Origin: Tannerella sp.
Lineage (GTDB): Bacteria > Bacteroidota > Bacteroidia > Bacteroidales > Tannerellaceae
Assembly (NCBI GenBank): GCA_031275525.1
Contig: JAISOP010000048.1
Coordinates: forward strand, 1 to 8,194
Length of the DNA: 8,194 nt
Reading direction: 5' to 3'
Shown here one piece after another: positions 1 through 6,581 of the stretch. Position numbers and translations under genes: made by a program. Each line of letters opens with the position of its first letter. Position 1 is the stretch's first letter. The notes under the pieces are model-generated. The model had not been told where the DNA came from and did no database searches. It saw nothing but the letters and a program-made list of their open reading frames with translations.

Positions 1-211
1 GACGATCATCGGCACCGGGTTGTGACGATCGTCGGCACCGGGTTGTGACGATCATCGTCACCGGGTTGTGACGATCGTCGTCACCGGGTTGTGACGATCG
101 TCGTCACCGGGTTGTGACGATCATCGTCACCGGGTTGTGACGATCGTCGTCACCGGGTTGTGACGATCGTCGTCACCGGGTTGTGACGATCGTCGTCACC
201 GGGTTGTGACG
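1..211. repeat. Tandem array of 23-bp units
   Basis: Nine head-to-tail units of exactly 23 bp fill 1-207, with a broken tenth (GACGGATC, one extra G) from 208. Each unit opens with GACGATC, then A or G, TCG, then T or G, and closes with CACCGGGTTGT. Only unit positions 8 and 12 vary: position 8 is A in units 1, 3 and 6, and position 12 is G in units 1 and 2. Units 3-5 are identical to units 6-8, which suggests a 69-bp block duplication. Every unit carries GATC; those with G at position 8 contain the perfect palindrome GACGATCGTC. GTCAC and GTGAC, 6 nt apart, form a second inverted repeat from unit 3 on. TGA recurs in each unit and 23 is not a multiple of 3, so the plus frames are closed; most units also close the minus strand. 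The array reaches the window edge, so its full length is unknown. There are no variable spacers, so it is not a CRISPR array. Confidence 0.95.
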
Positions 212-256
212 GATCCCATGCACAAATCCATGCCGCATGTCCTATAGTCCCCTGCT

Positions 257-308
257 AAAAAAGAACGGCGCACCCCTACCGGGAATTACCCCGGTGTGGT
301 GCGCCGTT
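257..308 (-). terminator. Rho-independent terminator of the susC-susD operon
   Basis: A two-tier hairpin lies 37 bp past the SusD-family stop codon. The outer arms are AACGGCGCACC (264-274) and its perfect complement GGTGCGCCGTT (298-308). The inner arms are ACCGGG (278-283) and CCCGGT (290-295) around a 6-nt loop, with small internal bulges between tiers. Read on the minus strand, the hairpin is followed by C and then six T residues (262-257), the usual intrinsic terminator layout. No T-tract follows in the plus direction, so it should act on minus-strand transcription only. Confidence 0.9.
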
Positions 309-345
309 CGCCTTATGTGACCGTCCAATCAGTCTCTCCGCACAC

Positions 346-1959
346 TCATTTTCTCAGATTCGGATTCAGTAATACATCCTCCTCCGGTATGGGCAGGAAA
401 TAGTTGTCGTGCGTGAGCTGCTTCTTGATCTCCCATTCGGTATTGAGGCGTCCGGGCAGGAAGCTGTGTACGGGTTCGGCCGAGGCGGCGTCTTCCACCA
501 GTTCCAGGCGTACGAGGTCAAACCAGCGGGCGGCGTATTCAAAGCCGGCAAATTCCCATCCGCGTTCCACGAAGACGGAATCGCGGAAGGCCTCGCCGCC
601 CAGTCCGGAGGGCAGGTCGTTGAGGCGCGTTCCCACGCCGGCAAAGGCGCGGTTGCGTACGCGGTTGATACAGTCGTAGGCCAGGGCATTGGGCGTGCCG
701 TCGGCCATGGCCTGCGCCTCGGCGTAGATCAGCAGCACTTCGGCATAGCGTATCACCTGGTTGGTGCGGCTGCTGTACCACTCGTCGCCCACCGGCAGCC
801 AGCGGTCTTCACCTTCCCGGCCTTCTACTTCCCACATCTTGAAGTAATACGGATGTGCAAACATGATCTTCTCCCAGGGCAACATCGGCTGGTCTTCCGG
901 CCAGGGCAGCGTGGGCTTGATTTCGTGCCACCCGCTGGTCAGCGGAAATTCCGTCACGAAGGTCACGTCGCGCCGTTCGCCGGCCGGGAAGCGGTGGAAG
1001 AAGTTGATTTCCGCACAGTAGGCCTCCCAGCCGTCAAAATGTACGGGACGGCAGGGCTTGGGGGCACGGACGTTGTAATCCTCCGTATTCTTGTTGTACA
1101 GCAGGGGAAACACCATTTCGTCGTGGAGCAGCGGCGTTGCTTTCCACAGTTCCGCACAGTGGTCGAGCAACCGGTAGCCGTATTCCGATTCGTGTTCGAT
1201 GATTTCGGCCGCCTTCTCTTTCGCCAGCCGGTAATACTCGGTTTTCTTCAGCGGATAGCCGGCCATGGTCAGGTAGACGCCGGCCAGCGTTGCCTTGACG
1301 GCGCCCCTGGTGAAGGCGCCGCCGTTGGCCTTGGTTTCGTCGATTCCTTTCCAGGTGACCGGAAGCCATTCCTCCGCGATTTTCAGGTCGGCGATGATAT
1401 GCTCGTAGATAGCGTCGGGTGCCGCCAGCGGCAGGGTCCGGTCGGGTATCCGCACCGTGGTGACGTAGGGGACTTCGTTGAAAAGCCGCACCAGCCAGTA
1501 GTACATGTAGGCACGGGCAAAATGCGCCTGTCCGGCAAAGCGGCGCAGCATTTCCTCGCTGACCTCGCCCTCGGCCCGGCGGTAATTTTCGATAATCCCG
1601 TTGGCAATATTGATGGTTGCGTACGACCATTCCCATCCGTCCTTTACGTCCTCGTTGCCGGCCTGGTATTCGTAGGTGTCGTTCTGGATATAGGACGTGT
1701 TGGCGAAGTAGGGCGTCGTTACGTCGTCGCCGCCGTAAATCGCGACCACAAAACTTGCGTAGTCTGCATTGAACGTTTTGCTGAAATTGTGGTACAGCGC
1801 ATTATTGGCCACCTCCAGTTCCGCCTGGTTGCGGTAAAATTCATCCGGGAAGACTTTCCCGTACGTGTTTTCCTTCAAAAATTCGTCGTTCGACGAGCAG
1901 GCGCAAAGAAAGGCTATTCCGGCAATCAGCATCCCGTATTTCAAAAAATCTCTTTTCAT
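346..1959 (-). CDS. SusD/RagB-family nutrient-binding outer-membrane lipoprotein
   Basis: This 537-aa protein is a SusD-family lipoprotein, the extracellular lid that captures ligand for its SusC partner. A short charged N-terminus and hydrophobic stretch (residues 5-18) precede a lipobox-like LCAC, with the lipidated cysteine at C21 followed by SSNDEF, as in exported Bacteroidetes lipoproteins. Family landmarks include the N-terminal region around FYRNQAELEVANNALY (41-56), the helical stretch WSYATINIANGIIENYR (111-127), QAHFARAYMYYWLVRLF (144-160), the TPR-like IRYAEVLLIYAEAQ (403-416), RWFDLVR (478-484) and the closing FLPIPEEDVLLNPNLRK. Length is ordinary for the family. The ATG at 1959 is 21 nt after the transporter stop codon, so the two are almost certainly cotranscribed. 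The ligand is unknown; SusD proteins bind glycans, peptides or other nutrients. It is a family member, not an orthologue of starch SusD. Confidence 0.95.
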   Translation of the reverse strand: MKRDFLKYGMLIAGIAFLCACSSNDEFLKENTYGKVFPDEFYRNQAELEVANNALYHNFSKTFNADYASFVVAIYGGDDVTTPYFANTSYIQNDTYEYQAGNEDVKDGWEWSYATINIANGIIENYRRAEGEVSEEMLRRFAGQAHFARAYMYYWLVRLFNEVPYVTTVRIPDRTLPLAAPDAIYEHIIADLKIAEEWLPVTWKGIDETKANGGAFTRGAVKATLAGVYLTMAGYPLKKTEYYRLAKEKAAEIIEHESEYGYRLLDHCAELWKATPLLHDEMVFPLLYNKNTEDYNVRAPKPCRPVHFDGWEAYCAEINFFHRFPAGERRDVTFVTEFPLTSGWHEIKPTLPWPEDQPMLPWEKIMFAHPYYFKMWEVEGREGEDRWLPVGDEWYSSRTNQVIRYAEVLLIYAEAQAMADGTPNALAYDCINRVRNRAFAGVGTRLNDLPSGLGGEAFRDSVFVERGWEFAGFEYAARWFDLVRLELVEDAASAEPVHSFLPGRLNTEWEIKKQLTHDNYFLPIPEEDVLLNPNLRK

Positions 1960-1980
1960 TCCAATTTCATTTTTAACAGA

Positions 1981-4900
1981 TTAATATTCCAGTGAAAGAC
2001 TCACCGTGTAGCTTCTGGGATTCGGATAGGCAAACCAGTCCAGTCCCGCATCCGTGTCGTATCCGGAGCCGCCGGCCGAAGACACTTCGGGGTCGTAGCC
2101 CTTGTATTTCGTCAAGGTAAATACGTTCTGGGCGCTTACGGCCAGGCGGATATCGGCAAAGCGGGTCATTTGCTTCGTAAAACGGTAGGCCAGGCTGAGG
2201 TTCCTGAGTTTCACGTAGCTGCCGTCCTGTATCCACTGGTCGGAATTGGGCATGAGCAGATTGTTCACGCTCAGTTTGGCAAACTCCGCCCACGGGTTTT
2301 CCGGCGTCCAGCGGTTGGCGCCGCTGCGTGCGGTGATGGCCAGCGAGTTGTCGAATATATTGTTCATTATGCAATAGTTGAGGTTGATGATGTCTCGCCC
2401 GTGCAGGCCTTCAAACAGTACGTTCAGGTCCCAGTTTTTCCACGACAGGTGATGGTTGAATCCCCAGGTGAATTTCGGGTTGGCGTTGCCGATAATCTGG
2501 TAGTCGCCGGCGTCGTATTCGTGATTTCCGTTCAAGTCCTCGTAGCGGTAGTCGCCGGGCGACTGATTGTATTTGGCCGCTTCCACCACGTCGCCCCGCT
2601 GCCAGAGGCCCAGGTATTTGTATCCGTAAATGGTGCCGATGGCCTGTCCCGGCAGGATGATAAACGGGCTTTGGGTCATGACCCCGGCCACCGAAGAGCC
2701 GCCCCAGAGGCGTTCCTGGTCGCCGATGTCGAGCACTTTGTTTTCGTTGTGGGCGCCGTTCAGGTTGACCTCATACGACCAGTCCCTGTTTTCAAAAACC
2801 GTGTAATCCAGATTGACCTCAAAGCCCCGGTTTTCAATCTTGCCGATGTTGGAGTTGATCGTCCCGCCGCCGTTGTATACCGGCACGGTGACTTTGGACA
2901 GCAGCTTGTCCGTCTGCTTGTAGTAATAGTCGAACGCCAGGGAAAGCTTTCCGTCCAGTACGGAAAAATCCAGCCCCAGGTCGGTGGCGGTCGTTTCTTC
3001 CCACTGAAGGTTGGGATTTCCTACGACGCCCGGCCCGTAGCCGACCTGCCCCTGGCTCGTTCCCCAGGCGTATGGATCGCTGTCCATGGAGGGCGTGGTA
3101 GCATAGGAATCGACGGCCTGGCTGCCGGTAATTCCCCATCCGCCCCGCAGCTTGAGGTTCCGGAAGAGGTCCGCGTCTTTCAGGAATCCTTCTTCGGACA
3201 GCCGCCAGCCCAGCGCGAACGACGGGAAATAGCTGAAACGGTTCTTGCCCCGGAATTTGGAGGAGCCGTCGGCGCGATACGTGCCGGTGAAGTAATAGCG
3301 TCCGCCGTAGTTGTAGGTACCGCGGGCGAAATACGACCGCAGGGCGCTGTTGCCGTAGCCGGACGACATGCCGTAGCTCTGACCGAGTCTCAGGTTATCC
3401 CATTCGACGCTCGGAATATACAGGTTGTCGGCGCTGGCGGAAAATTCCCGGCTTGTGCTCTGGTTCTCCTCAAATCCGAACATCAGTGAGAACTGGTGTC
3501 TTTCGGCCACCGTTTTACTGTAGGTCAGGAAGGCGTTTACCAACCACGAAAGGCTTTCATAACTGCGCTGCGAAGCGTTGGCGCGGTTGCTGTTCAGCGC
3601 CGCCGGCAGGAAGTAGCGGTTGCCGCCGGTGCCGAAACTCATGGACGCTTTGCCGTCGAAGACCAGCCCGTCAACGATTTTCACCTTCACGTTGCCCACG
3701 GCGCTCCCGTTGTTGGAATAGCGCGTGTCTTTGAGCGTGGTCAGCAGCACCGGGTTCAACAGCCGGGACGCAAGCGCGTCCATGGTCAGGTAGGAGCCGT
3801 CTTCGTTGAAAACGTTGGCCGTGGGCGACCAGACCAGGGCCGCATACAGCGGCAGCGACGTATGGTCGGTACCGTGTCCCAGTCCGGGATTCAGCGTTTC
3901 TCCGTGACTGACGTTTCCCTCGAACTGCCAGGATACGCGGCGGCTCACCTCGCCGTCGATTTTCGCGACCGCGCCGTAGCTCTTGGACGACGTATTAATC
4001 AGGATACCGTCCATCTGGCTGTAGGAGGGCGAGACGTAATACCTCATCTTTTTGTTTCCGCCGCTCAGCACCGCTTTGTGGCTCTGCGTCATGCCCGATT
4101 GGAAGAGTTCGCTCTGCCAGTCGGTTCCGCCCTGTTCCCTGAAGCGGGCGATGTCGGCGTCCGAGTACATGGCCGCGGCGCCCAGGCCGGTGTTGACTTT
4201 ATTCATAAATTCGGCATATTCCACCGCATCCATCATGTCGTACCGCCGGGGCACCTGGTCGAAGGAGACGTTGGAATACAGCTTCACTTCGTTGCGCCCC
4301 TCCGTCGATCCCCGCCGGGTGGTGACGATAATCACACCGTTGGCGCCCCGCGAGCCGTAGATGGCCGTAGCGGAAGCGTCCTTCAGTATCTCGACGGATT
4401 CGATATCATACAGGTTGGGCATACCGCTGTAGTTGCCGTCGACCACAATCAGCGGGTCGTTGTTTCCCAGGATCGAATTGACGCCGCGGATACGGATCGT
4501 CGATCCTTCGCCGGGAGCGCCGTTCGATCGCTTGACTACCACGCCCGGCGCCCGTCCCTGCAAAATGGAGTTGACGGACGAGCCCGGCTGGTCGAGAAAC
4601 GACTTGGGAGTCACCGAACTGACGGCGCCCGTCAGGTCGGATTTCTTCACCGTGCCGTAGCCTACGACCACGACTTCTTCCAGGTTCTCCGTATCTTCTT
4701 CGAGCGTGATACGTAGGTTGTCTGCTGCCGCGACGCTCTGCTTCACATACCCGATATAGGATAGTTCCAGCGTTGCGCCGGCAGATACATTTAATGTAAA
4801 GCGTCCGTTCGCATCGGTAACCGTTCCGTTAGTTGTACCCTTGACAACCACGTTGACGCCAACCAGCGGCTCGCCGTTCGCGTCATACACAGACCCTGTA

Positions 4901-5013
4901 ATTCGTCCATCCTGTTGGGAGGTCGTGTTCTCCCAACCTTTTTCTTTTCCATGCGCATCGACGGTCAATCCCGCTGTCAACGCTAATAACACCAAAAAAC
5001 ATTGTGCTTTCAT
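1981..5013 (-). CDS. SusC/RagA-family TonB-linked outer-membrane transporter
   Basis: This 1010-aa TonB-dependent transporter moves a ligand captured by the SusD-family protein across the outer membrane, powered by TonB-ExbBD. The start at 5013 is chosen because MKAQCFLVLLALTAGLTVDA forms a signal peptide directly. The frame stays open upstream to 5148, but that part does not look like an export signal and overlaps the likely promoter. A carboxypeptidase-regulatory-like beta domain spans about 36-104 (ITGSVYDANGEPLVGVNV, SYIGYVKQ). Next come a TonB-box-like EEVVVVGYGTVKKSDLTGAV (112-131) and the plug, with IRIRGVNS (173-180), PLIVVDG (187-193) and the SusC signature YGSRGANGVIIVTT (219-232). 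The remainder is the beta barrel, ending in aromatic Y after YTVSLSL. There is no N-terminal STN domain, so direct anti-sigma signalling is not expected. The frame is intact. Substrate unknown. Confidence 0.95.
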   Translation of the reverse strand: MKAQCFLVLLALTAGLTVDAHGKEKGWENTTSQQDGRITGSVYDANGEPLVGVNVVVKGTTNGTVTDANGRFTLNVSAGATLELSYIGYVKQSVAAADNLRITLEEDTENLEEVVVVGYGTVKKSDLTGAVSSVTPKSFLDQPGSSVNSILQGRAPGVVVKRSNGAPGEGSTIRIRGVNSILGNNDPLIVVDGNYSGMPNLYDIESVEILKDASATAIYGSRGANGVIIVTTRRGSTEGRNEVKLYSNVSFDQVPRRYDMMDAVEYAEFMNKVNTGLGAAAMYSDADIARFREQGGTDWQSELFQSGMTQSHKAVLSGGNKKMRYYVSPSYSQMDGILINTSSKSYGAVAKIDGEVSRRVSWQFEGNVSHGETLNPGLGHGTDHTSLPLYAALVWSPTANVFNEDGSYLTMDALASRLLNPVLLTTLKDTRYSNNGSAVGNVKVKIVDGLVFDGKASMSFGTGGNRYFLPAALNSNRANASQRSYESLSWLVNAFLTYSKTVAERHQFSLMFGFEENQSTSREFSASADNLYIPSVEWDNLRLGQSYGMSSGYGNSALRSYFARGTYNYGGRYYFTGTYRADGSSKFRGKNRFSYFPSFALGWRLSEEGFLKDADLFRNLKLRGGWGITGSQAVDSYATTPSMDSDPYAWGTSQGQVGYGPGVVGNPNLQWEETTATDLGLDFSVLDGKLSLAFDYYYKQTDKLLSKVTVPVYNGGGTINSNIGKIENRGFEVNLDYTVFENRDWSYEVNLNGAHNENKVLDIGDQERLWGGSSVAGVMTQSPFIILPGQAIGTIYGYKYLGLWQRGDVVEAAKYNQSPGDYRYEDLNGNHEYDAGDYQIIGNANPKFTWGFNHHLSWKNWDLNVLFEGLHGRDIINLNYCIMNNIFDNSLAITARSGANRWTPENPWAEFAKLSVNNLLMPNSDQWIQDGSYVKLRNLSLAYRFTKQMTRFADIRLAVSAQNVFTLTKYKGYDPEVSSAGGSGYDTDAGLDWFAYPNPRSYTVSLSLEY

Positions 5014-5046
5014 CCAAATAAAATAATTAAATGATTCATACTTACC

Positions 5047-5094
5047 TGCCTCACCCAACCTGATGTGCATCGTCATCGCAGCAAGGGGGAGGCA
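5047..5094 (-). promoter_or_regulatory. Stem-loop in the susC mRNA leader
   Basis: TGCCTCACCC (5047-5056) pairs with GGGGGAGGCA (5085-5094): nine of ten positions match, with one A-G mismatch. The loop is 28 nt. In the predicted minus-strand transcript it sits near the 5' end, between the -7 box at 5119-5112 and the start codon at 5013. Two in-frame ATGs (5076 and 5070) lie in the loop. It could control mRNA stability or translation, or be a target for an antisense RNA; none of this is shown by the sequence. No riboswitch class was recognised. Confidence 0.4.
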
Positions 5095-5111
5095 AACTTC
5101 TAAATTTTCCG

Positions 5112-5119
5112 CAAACATA
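5112..5119 (-). promoter_or_regulatory. Probable -7 box of the susC-susD promoter
   Basis: Read on the minus strand this is TATGTTTG, an exact match to the Bacteroidetes -7 consensus TAnnTTTG. A TTTG that could be the -33 element occurs at 5149-5146, but its 26-nt spacing is longer than the usual 19-21, so the upstream element is uncertain. An A-rich stretch lies further upstream (minus-strand complement of 5156-5169). Transcription would start near 5105, giving a leader of about 90 nt. Confidence 0.5.
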
Positions 5120-5201
5120 ACGATTTTCTTTCCAATGCCCACTAACAAATTTGGCTTTTTCTTTTTTTGTTAACCTGGACAGATGAATCTATTCCACGTT
5201 G

Positions 5202-5252
5202 CCGGATATGCGGACATCTTGGTTTGGAAAAGGGATACCGGCGAATATCCGG
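5202..5252. repeat. Inverted repeat in the divergent intergenic region
   Basis: CCGGATAT (5202-5209) and its perfect complement ATATCCGG (5245-5252) flank a 35-nt centre; two further pairs inside (CG with CG) extend it past one mismatch to 10 of 11. No T-tract follows on either strand in the right place for termination. It lies between the two divergent promoters, so it could be a regulator-binding site or DNA looping element, but an unimportant coincidence is also possible. Confidence 0.35.
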
Positions 5253-5315
5253 AAAAAAAGCGGATTCGCCACTAAAGCTAATTTAACCTCTTTGGAAGGC
5301 GTCAAAAAATCATTG

Positions 5316-5355
5316 AAACACGGAGATACGGAGTACGCAGAGATATTTCTCTGTG
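5316..5355. repeat. Degenerate 8-mer repeat with a short hairpin (dispersed-repeat-like)
   Basis: Three degenerate 8-mers follow one another: ACGGAGAT (5320-5327), ACGGAGTA (5328-5335) and CGCAGAGA (5336-5343). The third forms a hairpin with TCTCTG (5348-5353) across a TATT loop, extendable to eight pairs with one G-T. Read through, the plus strand gives KHGDTEYAEI and the minus strand gives YSVSPCF. Both resemble, from general knowledge, spurious peptides translated from ACGGAG-rich repeats scattered in many bacterial genomes. It ends just upstream of the isomerase promoter. Identification by family resemblance only. Confidence 0.4.
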
Positions 5356-5358
5356 GAA

Positions 5359-5389
5359 GTTGGGTAATAAAAAAACAATCGTATATTTG
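5359..5389 (+). promoter_or_regulatory. Bacteroidetes-type promoter of the isomerase gene
   Basis: TATATTTG at 5382-5389 matches the -7 consensus TAnnTTTG exactly. GTTG at 5359-5362, three of four matches to TTTG, sits 19 nt upstream, which is the normal spacing for the -33 element. Transcription should start near 5395, leaving an A/T-rich leader of about 30 nt before the ATG at 5425. No purine-rich Shine-Dalgarno is present, as is common in this phylum. Confidence 0.7.
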
Positions 5390-5424
5390 CATCGATATTT
5401 TAAACTATTCAACAAAAAATTATC

Positions 5425-6414
5425 ATGAAACGTTCTGTAACATTATGCACTTTACAATGGGGGGATCTTCCCCTCGAAACGGTTTGCCAAAAGGCAAAAT
5501 CCTTTGGTTATGACGGACTGGAACTGGGCGTTCCCGCTCATGTGGACACGCACAAAACGAATCCTGCCTACTACGGGGGCATCCTGGATTTGCTGGGGAA
5601 ACATGGGCTGAAGTTGTATTCCATTTCGACCCACTTGATTGGGCAGGCCGTATGCGATCGCATCGACATCCGTCATAAGAGCATCCTGCCGGACCGGATC
5701 TGGGGCGACGGCGAACCGGAAGGCGTACGTCAGCGTGCCGCACAAGCCGTGATCGAGGCCGCTCATGCCGCCAAAGCCTTAGGCATTGGAGTCGTCAACG
5801 GCTTCACCGGCAGTTCCATCTGGCATCTGCTGTATTCCTTCCCGCCCGTGCCGGAGCAAATGATTGAAGACGGATACGCCGATTTCGGCCGCCGCTTCAA
5901 GCCCATTCTGGACGAGTATGCCCGCTTGGGTATCCGCTACGCGCTGGAAGTGCACCCGTCGGAGATTGCGTTTGACACGTTTTCCGCCCGCCGTGCGCTG
6001 GAAGCCGTCGGGAACCATCCGGCCTTCGGATTCAACTTCGACCCGAGCCACCTGGGATACCAGGGAGTGGACTACGTTGACTTCATCTACGAATTTTCAG
6101 ACCGCATCTTCCACGTGCACATGAAAGACGTGTATTGGAGTGATATACCCAGGCGCGTGGGCGTGTTCGGCGGACACGTGGCGTTCGGCGACCCGCGCCG
6201 CTACTGGAATTTCCGTAGTATCGGACGGGGTAACATCCGTTTCGAGGAGATCATACGGGCGCTAAATGCAATCGGCTACCACGGCCCCCTGTCGATCGAA
6301 TGGGAAGACAGCGCCATGGACCGCGAACAGGGCGCCATCGAATCCTGCCGCTTAGTCAAGGGCTACGATTTCGAGCCTTCGGCCGTCGCTTTCGACGCTC
6401 ATTTCGGCAAATGA
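5425..6414 (+). CDS. Sugar phosphate isomerase/epimerase-like TIM-barrel protein
   Basis: This 329-aa cytoplasmic protein belongs to the xylose-isomerase-like TIM-barrel superfamily (AP_endonuc_2 type, COG1082). Members isomerise, epimerise or dehydrate sugars and polyols using a divalent metal. Candidate metal ligands sit at the family positions: E175 (YALEVHP), D206 (FNFDPSHL), H232 (HVHMKD) and E292 (SIEWED). Strand and helix landmarks include FGYDGLELGV (27-36) and GFTGSSIWH (126-134). The C-terminal block with GDPRRYWNF (255-263), LNAIGYHGP (280-288) and EWEDSAMDR (292-300) marks a widely conserved subgroup whose exact reaction I cannot name. There is no signal peptide. The ATG at 5425 is fixed by the promoter 36 bp upstream and the MKRSVTLCTLQWGDLPLE opening typical of the subgroup. 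It is divergent from the SusC/SusD operon and may process the imported compound, which is inference. Inosose dehydratase-like or keto-sugar activity are alternatives. Confidence 0.88.
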   Translation: MKRSVTLCTLQWGDLPLETVCQKAKSFGYDGLELGVPAHVDTHKTNPAYYGGILDLLGKHGLKLYSISTHLIGQAVCDRIDIRHKSILPDRIWGDGEPEGVRQRAAQAVIEAAHAAKALGIGVVNGFTGSSIWHLLYSFPPVPEQMIEDGYADFGRRFKPILDEYARLGIRYALEVHPSEIAFDTFSARRALEAVGNHPAFGFNFDPSHLGYQGVDYVDFIYEFSDRIFHVHMKDVYWSDIPRRVGVFGGHVAFGDPRRYWNFRSIGRGNIRFEEIIRALNAIGYHGPLSIEWEDSAMDREQGAIESCRLVKGYDFEPSAVAFDAHFGK

Positions 6415-6581
6415 AAACACGTCCGGGAGGAAACGTCTCTTTTTTTCGTTACGGGGAGAATGTCTGTTGTTTGCCGGGTGCGGCAGCAACACATTCGCCC
6501 CGTATCTGTTTCCGGAGGTATCGCAGATGGTCATTGACCAGCGTATGTCCTTGTAGTAAAAAGCCCTTTGATGACTTCACG
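6415..6581 (+). other. Spacer between the isomerase and PstS-like genes
   Basis: This 167-bp spacer carries a weak terminator candidate at its left end. No match to TAnnTTTG was found before the next gene. An ATG at 6411 overlaps the isomerase stop and is in frame with the PstS-like gene, but the leader it would add is arginine- and cysteine-rich and would bury a clear signal peptide. A second frame (6413-6556) gives a short lipoprotein-like peptide with FAGCGSN and no usable ATG before that motif, so it is not called as a gene. Confidence 0.6.
6419..6446 (+). terminator. Weak intrinsic terminator candidate after the isomerase gene
   Basis: Four bases past the isomerase stop codon, ACGTCC pairs with GGA and CGT across a GGGA tetraloop (6419-6436), with a two-A bulge on the right arm. 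After CTC come seven T residues (6440-6446). The stem is only six pairs, so it may attenuate rather than end transcription. If it works, the downstream genes need either read-through or their own promoter. Confidence 0.35.

Larger units (their letters stand above)
5014..5424. other. Divergent intergenic region between susC and the isomerase gene
   Basis: This 411-bp AT-rich spacer separates two divergent transcription units. It contains the leader and -7 box of the transporter gene on the minus strand, a T-rich plus-strand tract (5156-5169, A-rich on the minus strand, upstream of the minus promoter), an 8-bp-arm inverted repeat (5202-5252), a degenerate 8-mer repeat with a hairpin (5320-5355), and the plus-strand promoter. 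A plus-strand frame of about 100 codons crosses part of it, from 5199 into the isomerase gene, but has no recognisable domain and is not called. No tRNA or other structured RNA gene was recognised. Confidence 0.7.

Noticed and set aside
1..207. CRISPR array
   Set aside because: The units are contiguous with no variable spacers, and no cas gene is present in the window.
409..1995. Plus-strand open frame of 528 codons opposite the SusD gene
   Set aside because: It is a shadow of the GC-rich susD codons. It has no signal peptide or domain, and the minus-strand protein matches SusD along its whole length.
2170..4716. Two long plus-strand open frames (2170-3489 and 3496-4716) opposite the SusC gene
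   Set aside because: Both are antisense shadows of a full-length, intact SusC-family protein and show no recognisable family features.
5014..5148. Extension of the SusC protein to an ATG at 5148
   Set aside because: The added 45 residues are not an export signal, cover the likely -7 box, and a good signal peptide begins at 5013. A start at 5076 or 5070 cannot be fully excluded.
5199..5513. Plus-strand open frame of 104 codons across the intergenic region
   Set aside because: It runs through a promoter and into the isomerase gene in another frame, and part of it is the ACGGAG-type repeat. No domain is recognisable.
6534..6562. TTGACC with TAAAAA 17 nt downstream, resembling an enterobacterial promoter
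   Set aside because: The -10 match is poor, and Bacteroidota primary promoters use TTTG and TAnnTTTG instead.
6300..6581. Extension of the PstS-like protein upstream into the isomerase gene
   Set aside because: It overlaps the isomerase coding sequence and would bury the signal peptide behind an arginine-rich segment.
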